A stretch of 64,000 bases of DNA from CAZXWN01 sp964644695 [NCBI: uncultured bacterium] (GCA_964644695.1 CAZXWN010000003.1:182125-246124), one strand, 5' to 3'. Counted from the first letter of the stretch, positions 1-8,405 are shown. Translations and numbers: made by a program. Notes: generated by a model not told the origin, from the letters alone.

Positions 1-578
1 AGGCGCCAAGACCTGATGGAGAACGGAGACCCTACCGTCCCCGTACTTCCGAAGGTAGTGGCCGTCCCTCAACCGGAGGATATCGCCCCCGGTCCGAGCA
101 AGGTCCGAGACCTGATGGAGAACGTAGGTCATTCCGTCCCCGTACTTCCGAAGGTAGTGGCCGCCCCTCAACCGGTGGATATCGTCCCCGTTCTGAGCAG
201 GGTCCAAGACCTGATGGAGAACGGAGGCCATTCCGCCCCCGTACTTCTGATTCTGGAAGGCCTTCTTCAGGTGGATACCGCCCCAGAACTTCCGGTGGCG
301 CAGGACGTCCTGAAGGTGGAAACTTCCGTCCCCGTTCGGCAGAAGGAACTTCCCGACCGGGTGCAGATGGAAAACGCCCCTATCGTCCACGGACTTCAAG
401 TGGTCCTGAAGGAGCGCGTCCCTATAATTCAGATCGGCCTCGGCGGACTGGATTTGGTGGCCCGAGCAGAGGTCCTTCCGATCGTGGTACTTCCCGGCCC
501 CGTCCATCTTCCGGTAGCGGTCGTCCCCGTCCGTCTTCTGGATTCGGTGGGCCGCGTCGGAAACCCGAAGGTGAATAA
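1..578 (+). CDS. Arg/Pro/Gly-rich disordered C-terminal tail of a 5'-truncated protein (probable RNA-binding type)
   Basis: Reading codons from base 3 gives an open frame to TAA at 576-578 with no start in the window, so this is only the end of a gene. The product is almost wholly R, P, G, S, T and Y, with repeated units such as RPDGERRPYRPRTS, SGRPSTGGYRPRSEQG and GFGGPRRKPEGE. Basic low-complexity tails of this kind occur on bacterial DEAD-box helicases, pseudouridine synthases and other RNA-binding proteins; that function is inference because no folded domain is visible. The frame starting at base 16 is also open for 196 codons, but its Val/Leu/Pro string reads as a frame-shifted image of the Arg-rich repeat. 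The tail stops 64 bases before the next gene, which runs the same way. Confidence 0.7.
   Translation, partial: APRPDGERRPYRPRTSEGSGRPSTGGYRPRSEQGPRPDGERRSFRPRTSEGSGRPSTGGYRPRSEQGPRPDGERRPFRPRTSDSGRPSSGGYRPRTSGGAGRPEGGNFRPRSAEGTSRPGADGKRPYRPRTSSGPEGARPYNSDRPRRTGFGGPSRGPSDRGTSRPRPSSGSGRPRPSSGFGGPRRKPEGE
12..290 (+). repeat. 99-bp tandem repeat inside the Arg-rich tail
   Basis: The unit beginning CCTGATGGAGAA recurs at 12, 111 and 210, exactly 99 bases (33 codons) apart. The first two copies are nearly identical; the third matches for its first half and then diverges with a one-codon deletion. The length keeps the Arg-rich frame open. Confidence 0.8.
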
Positions 579-642
579 AGAAAACTTCCTTTCAATGGGA
601 AGATAGAGGCAATTTGTTCGTAAGTAATATCAGGGTGTGAGA

Positions 643-1266
643 ATGAAAACAATATCAACCGTCCTGATTCGGACTGATGAAGAATTGATGCGTGATTATC
701 AGGCCGGGCAGTCACAGTCATTTGAGGAACTGGTGTTGCGTTACGAAACAGCCTTATATAACTTTACCTTGATTTATTTCCGTGATCCTTCTACGGCAGA
801 AGATATCCTCCAGGATATCATCATCAAAGTCGTAGAAAACCGGCACCGGTATGACCCAGAGCGGCCATTTAAGCCCTGGATATATAGGATTGCCCGGAAC
901 CGGATATTTGACGAATTACGCAAGAATCAGCGGTGGTACCAACGGTTTTTACCGTCCGGTCATCAGGGATTTCCTGATGACCGGGTACCTCGTGATTCTG
1001 GTGACTATCCCGCCCGAACACCCTCACCCCAGAAAGCACTCGCTGTTAAAGAACTCAGTGTGATTTTATATATGGCACTTCAGGATCTGGACTCCCGGTC
1101 CAGAGAATTGATTATTCTTCGGCACTTGCAGGGTCTTCCTGTTCGTGATGTGGCCCTTATTTTGGATATGAATGAAGGAACAGTCCATTCGGGTACTCAT
1201 CGTGCAATAGCTAAACTCCAAGAGGCATTACTAAAGCGGGGAATTCGGAAAGAGGATATATTATGA
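643..1266 (+). CDS. ECF-type RNA polymerase sigma factor
   Basis: A 207-residue sigma-70 family protein of ECF size. Region 2 covers roughly residues 10-95 (FEELVLRYETALYNF, then AEDILQDIIIKVVENRHRYD and PFKPWIYRIARNRIFDELRK). Region 4 lies near residues 140-200 (LDSRSRELIILRHLQGLP and DMNEGTVHSGTHRAIAKL). The region 4 recognition helix reads GTVHSGTHRA rather than the usual GTVKSRLHRA. ATG 643 is chosen because an AGG lies a suitable distance upstream; an in-frame GTG at 637 is the alternative. The stop overlaps the start of the FecR-like gene (ATGA at 1263-1266), implying translational coupling of a sigma factor with its membrane regulator. The family is sure; the target genes are unknown. 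Confidence 0.9.
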   Translation: MKTISTVLIRTDEELMRDYQAGQSQSFEELVLRYETALYNFTLIYFRDPSTAEDILQDIIIKVVENRHRYDPERPFKPWIYRIARNRIFDELRKNQRWYQRFLPSGHQGFPDDRVPRDSGDYPARTPSPQKALAVKELSVILYMALQDLDSRSRELIILRHLQGLPVRDVALILDMNEGTVHSGTHRAIAKLQEALLKRGIRKEDIL

Positions 1267-2039
1267 CCTCCTCAAACTTTAATAAATTGGAACAACTACT
1301 TCAATCCCTTCCAAAAGAGACTCCAGACCCCGGACTTCATGACCGAATCATGATCAAGGCACAGGAGGCTGAACAGGTAGGTCGGGTTGTGGTTCTTCGT
1401 GGTGAAGTATCCATTTCCCGAAAGAATGAGTCCATTCCTAAACCTGCGGTTATGGGTGATTTACTATTCCCAGGTGACCGGATGCGGACATCCCCCGGAA
1501 GTCAGGCTTTTTTGATTCTTCGGGATGGTTCCAAAATCTGGCTGGATAGTGTCTCCCATTTCGAACTGACGGATTCCCTTCAGGGACACCTGTTAAAAGT
1601 AGGATGCCTGTTGGCCTTCATTACCCCTCGGAAACGGGGTGAACATCCCTTCCGTATCCAGATTCCCGGGGGATGGACAGAAGTTCTGGGAACGCTGTTT
1701 GAACTTCGGGCGAATCCAAAAGAATCGGTCTTAATGGTCTATCATGGAAAAGTCCGGTTTGGAAATGATTTAGGGGAATATCTGGTTACTCCCGACCACC
1801 GGTCCAAGATAACTCCAGAAACAGCACCCACCCGGCCTGTTCTGACCCAAAATCCGCCGATTGCTCCCTGGACGGAAGAAATTACCCGGAAGATTCGGGA
1901 ATTCCATATTGAATTGCCGGTGATGTGTCTTCCTGGATATCGTCCATGGCTGAAATGGATCGGGATTGGGATTATTACCACTGTTTTGTTGGTCCTTACC
2001 CTGATATTTTTATTCCTGGTCAATATCATCTTTTATTAA
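1263..2039 (+). CDS. FecR-domain membrane protein, probable anti-sigma or sigma regulator
   Basis: A 258-residue protein. Residues about 40-170 resemble a FecR domain (VGRVVVLRGEVSISRK, then LLFPGDRMRTSPGSQAFLILRDGS and FRIQIPGGWTEVLGTLFELR). A single strong C-terminal membrane segment lies near residues 228-256 and there is no signal peptide, so most of the protein should be cytoplasmic, tail-anchored in the inner membrane. Classic FecR has the opposite layout, with a periplasmic C-terminal domain, so sensing may differ. Its ATG overlaps the sigma-factor stop, which makes control of that sigma factor the natural inference. A strong bidirectional terminator follows. Confidence 0.8.
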   Translation: MTSSNFNKLEQLLQSLPKETPDPGLHDRIMIKAQEAEQVGRVVVLRGEVSISRKNESIPKPAVMGDLLFPGDRMRTSPGSQAFLILRDGSKIWLDSVSHFELTDSLQGHLLKVGCLLAFITPRKRGEHPFRIQIPGGWTEVLGTLFELRANPKESVLMVYHGKVRFGNDLGEYLVTPDHRSKITPETAPTRPVLTQNPPIAPWTEEITRKIREFHIELPVMCLPGYRPWLKWIGIGIITTVLLVLTLIFLFLVNIIFY

Positions 2040-2050
2040 TTTGACCTATC

Positions 2051-2141
2051 CATTCTGATTTGATTGTCAAAAAACATTCTGGCATTTTGCCAGCCGTATG
2101 AGTATCCTCTCATGAAGCTGTTTTAGAAGGTGTCCACACAA
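2051..2141 (+). repeat. Dispersed intergenic repeat B, copy 1
   Basis: About 90 bases aligning by eye with 17104-17193. Shared blocks are ATTCTGATT, ATTGTCAA, GAGTATC and a terminal GGTGTCCACAC; similarity between blocks is moderate. Both copies lie between genes. It has no coding potential. Confidence 0.6.
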
Positions 2142-2191
2142 AGGGCCCATGCGCAGCACCCGCATCCATCCGGTGTTATCTGATATAAGAA

Positions 2192-2229
2192 AACCCTCTA
2201 TGACTTCGGATTCCGAGTGATAGAGGGTT
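2192..2229. terminator. Bidirectional terminator between the fecR-like and hemolysin III genes
   Basis: Perfect 10-bp stem AACCCTCTAT / ATAGAGGGTT with a second small stem (CTTCGG..CCGAG) inside, followed by GTTTTG on the plus strand. It sits between convergent genes. Confidence 0.75.
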
Positions 2230-2255
2230 GTTTTGTATTTGTGGAAAAAGTCTGG

Positions 2256-2900
2256 TTAACAATACTTGAGGATGGCCCAGAAATGACTGGCACTGCCCAA
2301 CAACGTGAAGATATGGAATATCTCATGGAACCCCAACCAGTTGGGAATCAGATTAGGTTTCTTGAATCCGTAAATGACCGCACCGATGGTATAAAACAGT
2401 CCACCCACCAGTAACCAAATAATCAGACCCCATCCCGTTCTATTGAATAAAGGGACAATGGCTGCCACGGAAATCCAACCCATGACCAGATAAATACCCG
2501 TATAGATGAATCGTGGGATTCGATTAATATATATCGTTTTCAAAACGATTCCGACAATCGCCACGGTCCATGCGAGGGACAATATCGTATATCCCAGGGC
2601 ACCCTTGAGTATCGTCAGACAAAAGGGAGTGTAACACCCTGCAATCAAAACAAATATCATACTGTGGTCCAGTTTACGCAACACATCAATGACTTTCTGG
2701 GAGCCGTTATACAAATGATATCCGGCACTGACGCCATACAGAAGGATCATACTGCCGCCATAGATTGAGAATGAAACGATTTGCCACGGATTTCGATTAC
2801 TGATTGCAATATATAGAAGAACGACCAGCGCCAATACAGACAACAAAGCACCAAACAGGTGGCTGAATCCACTGGCAGGCTCTCTAAATAGTTTCTTCAT
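2256..2900 (-). CDS. Hemolysin III / PAQR-family membrane protein (TrhA-like)
   Basis: A 214-residue polytopic protein with seven predicted membrane segments. It carries the HlyIII/PAQR signatures: GVSAGYHLYN with the conserved Ser and His, KLDHSMIFVLIAGCYTPF in the middle, and GFHEIFHIFTLLGSASHFW at the C-terminus with the two conserved His. Bacterial members are linked to membrane-lipid homeostasis and share a metal site with adiponectin receptors; a haemolytic role is not implied. Its length is normal for the family. The gene is monocistronic, convergent with the sigma/fecR pair across a terminator. Confidence 0.9.
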   Translation of the reverse strand: MKKLFREPASGFSHLFGALLSVLALVVLLYIAISNRNPWQIVSFSIYGGSMILLYGVSAGYHLYNGSQKVIDVLRKLDHSMIFVLIAGCYTPFCLTILKGALGYTILSLAWTVAIVGIVLKTIYINRIPRFIYTGIYLVMGWISVAAIVPLFNRTGWGLIIWLLVGGLFYTIGAVIYGFKKPNLIPNWLGFHEIFHIFTLLGSASHFWAILKYC

Positions 2901-3304
2901 TGAATGACTCCTTGGACTTGCTTAACACTCGGCTCAAAGTAAGACCCTCAATCCCCAAAACCTCACTTCTGATGGTTTATGTATTCAGGGGGCTGGAGAA
3001 ATGAAGTTAAAATGAATATCGCTTTTCTTATTCAGAACTCAAGTATACCCCGTCAATCAGCCGTTTGCAACGATTCGGGTTTATTCGAGGGGACAAAATA
3101 AGTTATCATATTTATATGATTCGATTATTTTCAAAAATAGCAATTTCTAATCAAGTTCCTCCCTTTCTCGCTGTAACGCGTTGATGAAAAAGTCCCAGGA
3201 GTAGTGTATCTACACTCCGGGACGACTCCCCACAAGAACATCCTAAACCTTTAACGGGGCCTTTGTGCCCTCTGATTATTTCGATTTATAAGGGTAAATC
3301 ATAT
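2901..3304. other. Intergenic region with a long imperfect hairpin
   Basis: No gene is seen. At 3192-3223 GTCCC, GGA and GTGTA pair with TACAC, TCC and GGGAC to form an imperfect hairpin, preceded by TGATGAAAAA. The rest is plain AT-rich DNA holding the divergent promoters of the hemolysin III and MATE genes, which I could not pinpoint. Confidence 0.5.
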
Positions 3305-4639
3305 ATGAAGTTAAATGAATCTATTCCACAGGTTCCCTCTGTCTCAAAATTGTTACAGATGGCCGGACCTGTCATGTTATCCCAGGCAACTATTTTTATG
3401 TGTGGGATCATTGACCTGATTTTTATCCGGCATTATGGCAGTGTGGCCATCGGTGCCGTGTCTATTTCAAATGTTATTGCTGTCACGTTGTTGAATTTCA
3501 TGGAAGGACTGGGAACCACAACCACCGTCATGGTGAGTAAGTCCAGAGCTGAAAATAATAACGAGGATGCCGGCCGTCTTTTATCATTGGCGTTGATGCT
3601 GGCTCTGGGTATCGGAGCAGTATTTTTCATCAGCGCCAGTTCTCTGAGCCACTGGGTATTTCATTCCGTGGTTGATAAGTCCTATGCTGTTTACGGTCAG
3701 GGTTATTTGTTTTATGAGTTCTCCGGCTTTTCAGTGTTTCTTGTTTTCATGGTTCTGGCTGGTTATTTCCGGGGGATCCAGGATACCCGGACTCCATTAA
3801 AAGCAACCCTGTTGATTGGTTTGATGAATATCCTACTGGATGCACTCTTGATAAAAGGGTGGGGGATATTCCCCGGGTTGGGTGTGCCGGGTTCTGCGTT
3901 GGCGACCTGTTTATCCTACCTGTCCGGAGTAATGTATCTGGCCTTCAAGCTCAATAGGCTGCATCATCGGGAAGGGACCTCTCTCAAAAATCCCAAACAG
4001 GGGCCCTGGAGACAGTTCCTCCGGATGGGGTCTGAAGTCGGATTTTATACGGGGACTTTGAATATTGCCATGTGTCTGTTTATCGGATTTATAAAGCAGT
4101 TAGGTCCGGATTCACTGGCAGCACATCAAGTCAGTTTTCAGATATTCCTGTTGACCTATCTCCCGGCAACGGGATTCCTGGTGTCGGCAACGATTCTCAT
4201 TCCGGCACTGGAAACGACAGGTAAGCCTGAACTGGTCAGACAGGGTATATGGCAAATCCTTAAACTCAGTGTATTAGTGGGTTTTGTTATTTCTCTGGTG
4301 TTGGAATCAACGGCGCCCCTGATAGCACGGTTCTTCCTTCCGGGAAATCCGGATGCGGTTCAGCTGGCCCTTCAGGCTCTCCGCATTGTGGGAATGACTC
4401 CCCTCTTTTCCTCAATCTATATGGTACTCCGAGGGGCTTTGACCGGACTGCGAGATACCAGATATATTGCTCTGGAAGGTTTGGCGAGTAGTTACCTGGT
4501 TTTTATTCCCTTAACATTTCTGTTTACGGTTGTTTTGAAATGGGGACTCACGGGAGGATATCTGGCGTTTATGAGTTGGATCCTGGCTGATTTTATCCTG
4601 TTGGGGTCAAGGACCTGGTGGAGGGTTTACAAAAAGTAA
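3305..4639 (+). CDS. MATE-family multidrug/cation exporter
   Basis: A 444-residue integral membrane protein with about 12 hydrophobic segments. Typical MATE features are the N-terminal AGPVMLSQATIFMCGIIDLI, AIGAVSISN, GYFRGIQDTRTPLKATL and a second-half copy reading VLRGALTGLRDTRYIALEG. The paired R-DTR motifs in each half reflect the internal duplication of the fold. It probably exchanges Na+ or H+ for organic cations; the substrate cannot be read. ATG 3305 is preferred over an upstream in-frame ATG at 3263 because AAGGG precedes it and the extra 14 residues are atypical. Confidence 0.9.
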   Translation: MKLNESIPQVPSVSKLLQMAGPVMLSQATIFMCGIIDLIFIRHYGSVAIGAVSISNVIAVTLLNFMEGLGTTTTVMVSKSRAENNNEDAGRLLSLALMLALGIGAVFFISASSLSHWVFHSVVDKSYAVYGQGYLFYEFSGFSVFLVFMVLAGYFRGIQDTRTPLKATLLIGLMNILLDALLIKGWGIFPGLGVPGSALATCLSYLSGVMYLAFKLNRLHHREGTSLKNPKQGPWRQFLRMGSEVGFYTGTLNIAMCLFIGFIKQLGPDSLAAHQVSFQIFLLTYLPATGFLVSATILIPALETTGKPELVRQGIWQILKLSVLVGFVISLVLESTAPLIARFFLPGNPDAVQLALQALRIVGMTPLFSSIYMVLRGALTGLRDTRYIALEGLASSYLVFIPLTFLFTVVLKWGLTGGYLAFMSWILADFILLGSRTWWRVYKK

Positions 4640-4647
4640 TCCCCTTA

Positions 4648-4683
4648 TTATCCCCCCTCATATCTTTTTGTGAGGGGGGATAA
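4648..4683. terminator. Strong hairpin after the MATE gene
   Basis: Perfect 13-bp stem TTATCCCCCCTCA / TGAGGGGGGATAA around a 10-base loop, 8 bases after the MATE stop. No clear T-run follows, so it may work as a 3'-end stabiliser rather than an intrinsic terminator. Confidence 0.55.
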
Positions 4684-4799
4684 TCACGAATGGGAAACTT
4701 TATTGTTAATGAGTGGTCGCGGTGGATAAAGTTGTTGCCGTGGACTGAGTTTTGACCATCAGTTTGTTGGTATCCTATATGACAAAACCTCAAACCTAA

Positions 4800-5133
4800 T
4801 AAAGAAAATGTTTATTAAAACAGCTTCCTCCTGAAACAGTATTTTCTCTCTGTACCTATTATACTCAACCTTTCTTGATACTCAAGCGATACCGAGTTTT
4901 CATATTTTTAGAATAAATGGATATTTTTATAATATATTATATGAATAATTAAAAAAGCTATAAATGAAAGCGTATTAATATAATGTATTATATAGGAAAA
5001 TATATTATATATTAATGCAAATATTTGTGAAAAATTTTACATTATATGAATGATATGATAGGGTTATATGTAAAGTAAATAAGCATTTTGTTATGAAGTT
5101 AATTAAAGGCAAAACGAAATTAAGGAGTATGCT
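4800..5133. other. Very AT-rich upstream region of the low-GC patch
   Basis: From about 4900 to 5100 the DNA is dominated by TATATTATAT-type runs, unlike flanking intergenic DNA. No gene is seen. AAGGAG at its end is the ribosome binding site of the next gene. Confidence 0.5.
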
Positions 5134-5493
5134 ATGAAGATGACTGATTTTGAGTGGTCAAAACCATCAAGCGGTGGAGAGTTTGTTACTATTGCAAAAT
5201 ATGGGATTTCCTTCAACAAAAAGGCAATTGAAACTCTTGGTACACCAAACTATGTGATGATTGGCTATAACAGAGAGAAGAAGGTTATTGGAATTGCGCC
5301 TGTAGATGAAAAAAGCGGTTTGAACGATGTTTATGCTTTTAAGGAAAAACTAAAACATTCCTATATAAGGATAGGAAATACTGAGTTTATTGCGAATGTA
5401 GTGGCTGATTCAGGTATTGATATTGAAAAGCCAAAAAGGTTTAATGCTGAATGGTTAGAAGACGAAAAATTAATGATTGTGAAACTGAAATAA
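5134..5493 (+). CDS. Small unrecognised protein, possibly AbrB-like at its N-terminus
   Basis: A 119-residue protein with a good ribosome binding site (AAGGAG six bases before ATG). I do not recognise a family with confidence. Residues about 15-55 (FVTIAKYGISFNKKAIETLG, then YVMIGYNREKKVIGIAPVD) have the alternating strand pattern of swapped-hairpin AbrB-type DNA-binding domains; this is a weak resemblance only. Base and codon use is clearly AT-rich (AAA, TTT, GAA, ATT) compared with neighbours, as in low-GC Firmicutes, suggesting horizontal transfer. A hairpin terminator follows directly. Confidence 0.75.
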   Translation: MKMTDFEWSKPSSGGEFVTIAKYGISFNKKAIETLGTPNYVMIGYNREKKVIGIAPVDEKSGLNDVYAFKEKLKHSYIRIGNTEFIANVVADSGIDIEKPKRFNAEWLEDEKLMIVKLK

Positions 5494-5495
5494 CA

Positions 5496-5525
5496 AGAGC
5501 CCATGTGTTCGAGCACATGGACTCT
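5496..5525 (+). terminator. Hairpin after the small low-GC gene
   Basis: AGAG-CCATGTG pairs with CACATGG-CTCT around TTCGAG, two bases after the stop codon, followed by TTTAAAA. Likely a weak terminator. Confidence 0.6.
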
Positions 5526-5614
5526 TTAAAAGGCATTGATTGGTGTATAGACAGAAGAGTTGTGGATAATCTTTTTTCTAAAATCAATACCTTTCTACGA
5601 AAGGAGAAAAAAAC

Positions 5615-5746
5615 ATGAAGAATTATCACTATATTTTTACAAAAAGTATTACTTGTAAAAATGGTCGTGTAATTTATGCTCATCAATACGGGCTAAAAGC
5701 GTTTTACATAAAAGTAAAACGACGCAAAGACCTAGTTTTGACCTAG
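5615..5746 (+). CDS. 43-residue small basic protein
   Basis: ATG 5615 is preceded by a strong AAAGGAG site, and the frame runs 43 codons to TAG. The product (starting MKNYHYIFTKSITCKNGRVI and ending IKVKRRKDLVLT) is rich in Lys, Arg and Tyr. A textbook T-rich terminator follows 18 bases later, so the unit has a ribosome site, a frame and a terminator. I recognise no function. Codon use matches the AT-rich gene upstream, so both probably arrived together. It could still be a chance frame. Confidence 0.55.
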   Translation: MKNYHYIFTKSITCKNGRVIYAHQYGLKAFYIKVKRRKDLVLT

Positions 5747-5763
5747 TAATCCAATTAACTGAA

Positions 5764-5800
5764 GATAAAGAGGCTCCACACCTCTTTATCTTTATTTTAT
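5764..5800 (+). terminator. Rho-independent terminator closing the low-GC patch
   Basis: Perfect stem GATAAAGAGG / CCTCTTTATC with a 7-base loop, followed by TTTATTTTAT. Confidence 0.85.
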
Positions 5801-5938
5801 ACCAAATTATCAAACATGACCTGATTTATGTCAATAGGATAATACCCTCCAAAATAAATTTTGTTTAATTATTACCCCCCTAAATCACCTCTACTTTAGT
5901 TACAACTTTCATTCGTGTATCGAACGATGTGGACACCT

Positions 5939-6000
5939 CCCAGTAACGAGGCAGAAACGAAGGGGGTACGGAATATCTCCGAGCAGGTCCGTGGATGAGT
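5939..6000 (-). repeat. Palindromic intergenic repeat A, copy 1
   Basis: Holds TCCGAGCAGGTCCGTGGAT, the exact reverse complement of 19 bases in copy 2 (23845-23863). The preceding arm (AACGAGGCAGAAACGAAGG, then GGTACGGA) is shared with copy 5 at 62364. It lies in the gap between the low-GC patch and the GT2 gene. Confidence 0.75.
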
Positions 6001-6080
6001 CCTTACCTCTAAGGATAAAAATCAAACGAAAATCAGATAAATCAGACGGGAGGGGCAGGGGTGATTTTTATGTGAATTTT

Positions 6081-6109
6081 TTGACAGGTAACGCCGGGAC
6101 AGGTAATAT
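6081..6109 (+). promoter_or_regulatory. Sigma-70-type promoter for the GT2 gene
   Basis: TTGACA (6081-6086), a 17-base spacer and TAATAT (6104-6109), about 45 bases before the start codon. Confidence 0.75.
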
Positions 6110-6154
6110 GGAAAAGTTAATTTTCATTAAACAGGAAAGCTGTCAGATACTCAC

Positions 6155-6898
6155 ATGTTATCCATATTGATTCCGGCACATAATGAAGAAGGCTGTATCG
6201 AATCCACGGTTCAATCCCTGGTGGACCGGTTGGCCTCTGAAAATATCGATTATGAGATTCTGGTTGTGAATGATTCTTCCACGGACAAGACGGAAGACTG
6301 TCTGAAGAAACTTACACAACAATACCCCGCCCAATTCCGATATGTGAATAATCCTCCTCCTAATGGTTTTGGAAGAGCCATCCGTTATGGGTTGGAACAA
6401 TTCAAGGGGGATGTGGTCGCGGTGTATATGGCGGATGCTTCGGATTCTCCCGATGACCTGGTTCGGTTCTATCGGAAATATGAGGAAGGATATGACTGTG
6501 TCTTTGGCACTCGGTGGAGTAACGGCGGCCAGACCTATGATTATCCTCTCCTGAAACGGGTCATTAACCGGATGGCAAACTATTTCATCCGAATCATCAT
6601 GCAGTTAAAATATGATGACCTGACCAATGCTTTCAAGATGTACAGCCGGGAGACCCTGCAGGGTATCCAACCTGTCCTGAGTAAACATTTCAACATCACC
6701 GTGGAGTTACCTCTGAAGGCCATTATCCGCGGATACAGTTATGCCGTTCTCCCCAACAGTTGGCACAATCGGAAACAGGGCGAGTCCAAACTCAAAATCA
6801 AAGAAATGGGTTCCCGGTATATGTTCATTCTCCTGTATTGTTTCCTGGAGAAGTGGCTCTCCCGTGGTGACTATCACCGCAAAACCGGCCCCCGGTAA
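6155..6898 (+). CDS. GT2 glycosyltransferase, dolichol/polyprenyl-phosphate mannose synthase-like
   Basis: A 247-residue cytoplasmic GT-A enzyme. The N-terminus reads MLSILIPAHNEEGCIEST, followed by ILVVNDSSTDKT and the metal-binding region ADASDSPDDLVRF in place of the usual DADLQHPPE. FGTRWSNGG and DLTNAFKMYSR match the DPM1-like subgroup. It lacks C-terminal membrane segments, as DPM1 does, and should attach a sugar from a nucleotide donor to a polyprenyl phosphate carrier. That carrier sugar could feed the GT39-type transferases at 17264 and 46542 (inference). It has its own promoter and ends in a bidirectional terminator. Confidence 0.88.
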   Translation: MLSILIPAHNEEGCIESTVQSLVDRLASENIDYEILVVNDSSTDKTEDCLKKLTQQYPAQFRYVNNPPPNGFGRAIRYGLEQFKGDVVAVYMADASDSPDDLVRFYRKYEEGYDCVFGTRWSNGGQTYDYPLLKRVINRMANYFIRIIMQLKYDDLTNAFKMYSRETLQGIQPVLSKHFNITVELPLKAIIRGYSYAVLPNSWHNRKQGESKLKIKEMGSRYMFILLYCFLEKWLSRGDYHRKTGPR

Positions 6899-6910
6899 TC
6901 GGCATATAAA

Positions 6911-6943
6911 AAAAGGAGACGCTCATGTCGAGCGTCTCCTTTT
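6911..6943. terminator. Bidirectional terminator between the GT2 and ABC-F genes
   Basis: Perfect 14-bp stem AAAAGGAGACGCTC / GAGCGTCTCCTTTT with an ATGTC loop, giving T-runs on both strands between convergent genes. Confidence 0.9.
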
Positions 6944-6947
6944 CATT

Positions 6948-8405
6948 TTATAATTCCCAGCGTTGATTTGTGACCGCTGATAAAAACCGTTCATCGTGAC
7001 TCACTACAATTAAAGCACAGGGACTTTCCTTCAGTGCGGCTTCCAGCAATTCCACAGTCGGTAAATCCAGATGATTAGTGGGTTCATCCAGAATAATTAA
7101 CCAGGGTTGCCGGGATATTCCCAAAGCCAACAGCAGTTTCCGAACCTCTCCCGGACTGGGTGTCTCCGAAACCAGTAACCGATCCGGTCGAGACCCCAGG
7201 CAGCTGACGATGGTCATCACCCGGCCCCGGTCTGTTTCTGACAATGTTCGGATAGATTCCAGGATTTCTGAAGACTCCGCTGCGGTTATTTCCTGCGGAA
7301 GATAGACGACCCTCTCCAATGGGATGGAAAGGTGTTCCAGGATGTATCGTAATAGAGTTGTTTTCCCGGCTCCATTGGGTCCTGTAATGGCCACCCGGTC
7401 CGTAGGTGTGAGTATCCTTTCCGGGACCTCCAGATACAGATTCTCTCCCATCGGGATTCTCCCCGGTGGAATAATGGACAGCCTGTCACCCGGATATTGT
7501 TCCGTTTCCATCCAGAAGTGAGACTTGTATTCCTTTTTAACGCGGGCCTTTTCCAGTGTATCCAGAGCCTGATTCATTCTGCTTTTTATCTGATTTGAGA
7601 GTTGCCCGGCCTTTGCGTCTCGTCCTGTCAATCGGGCTCCATCGATCCTTGCCCTGCCGTCACTGTCATGTCGGTCCAGGTTCTTTTTTGAAAACCCCTT
7701 GGCATACTTTCGGGATTTTGCCTCCCGCTTTTTGAATTCTTTTTCCAACCGTTCCACTTCCAGTTTTGCCCGGGTCCGGGTGGTTTCCATTTCGGATAAC
7801 CGGGCCTGATAGGTCGCTGCTGCCTCTGTATATCCTCCGGGTATCAACACGACATCCGGCGGATCGACCACTACCATCCTCTGACACAATTCATCCAGTA
7901 AATCCCGGTCATGGCTCACTATTAATCCGATACCCCGGAACTCATGTAAGGCTTGAATGATTTGGTTTCGCGCCTTCCTGTCCAGATGGTTGGTAGGTTC
8001 ATCAATCGCCAACACTTCCGGATTTGACCAGAGTGCCACAGCGATTTGTGCCCGTTTGCGTTCCCCATGACTCAGAGTATCCCATCGGTCGGGCCAGTCG
8101 GGTTTCAAACCCAAAAGTCCCCGCCAGTGCCAGGCTTCCCCATCCGCCGCCATCATAAACTCTCTGAACTGTTCCGGAGGGTCATCCGTCCTCTGGGGAC
8201 AATACACGGAACTCCCGGCTCCAATCAAAGTCCCAGACAAAGGCGTCAGGTGTCCTGTCGCCAGGCAGAGCAGGGTGGTTTTCCCTGTGCCGTTGGCCCC
8301 CATCACTCCGGTCCATCCTGTCATGAAAGACACTCGTACAGGATTCCATAAGGGACCCGGTGAGGATTCATATTGAAATGTGATATTTTCTAAACTTAAA
8401 GTCAT
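6948..8405 (-). CDS. ABC-F family ATPase (ribosome-associated or antibiotic-resistance type)
   Basis: A 485-residue protein with two ATPase domains and no membrane segments. The first domain has GANGTGKTTLL, the signature LSHGERKRAQIAVAL and IDEPTNHLD. The second has GPNGAGKTTLL, SPGEVRKLLLALG, LDEPTNHLD and VVSHDERFL. The linker between them is basic and helical (about residues 190-290, with the run EFKKREAKSRKYAKGF). ABC-F proteins act on the ribosomal E-site; some protect against antibiotics and others modulate translation. The unusual second signature and compact size are closer to resistance-type members, but this cannot be settled by eye. ATG 8405 is preferred because GGAGAAG precedes it; upstream in-frame ATGs at 8423 and 8435 lack one. 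Confidence 0.88.
   Translation of the reverse strand: MTLSLENITFQYESSPGPLWNPVRVSFMTGWTGVMGANGTGKTTLLCLATGHLTPLSGTLIGAGSSVYCPQRTDDPPEQFREFMMAADGEAWHWRGLLGLKPDWPDRWDTLSHGERKRAQIAVALWSNPEVLAIDEPTNHLDRKARNQIIQALHEFRGIGLIVSHDRDLLDELCQRMVVVDPPDVVLIPGGYTEAAATYQARLSEMETTRTRAKLEVERLEKEFKKREAKSRKYAKGFSKKNLDRHDSDGRARIDGARLTGRDAKAGQLSNQIKSRMNQALDTLEKARVKKEYKSHFWMETEQYPGDRLSIIPPGRIPMGENLYLEVPERILTPTDRVAITGPNGAGKTTLLRYILEHLSIPLERVVYLPQEITAAESSEILESIRTLSETDRGRVMTIVSCLGSRPDRLLVSETPSPGEVRKLLLALGISRQPWLIILDEPTNHLDLPTVELLEAALKESPCALIVVSHDERFLSAVTNQRWEL

Noticed and set aside
16-606. A 196-codon Val/Leu/Pro-rich open frame with ATG 16
   Set aside because: It overlaps a truncated frame giving a coherent Arg-rich repeat protein. 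The 99-bp repeat keeps both frames open, and this one has no ribosome site and an implausible composition.
422-721. A 99-codon minus-strand frame over the Arg-rich tail and sigma-factor start
   Set aside because: It is the antisense image of the repeat region and overlaps the start of a clear sigma-factor gene.
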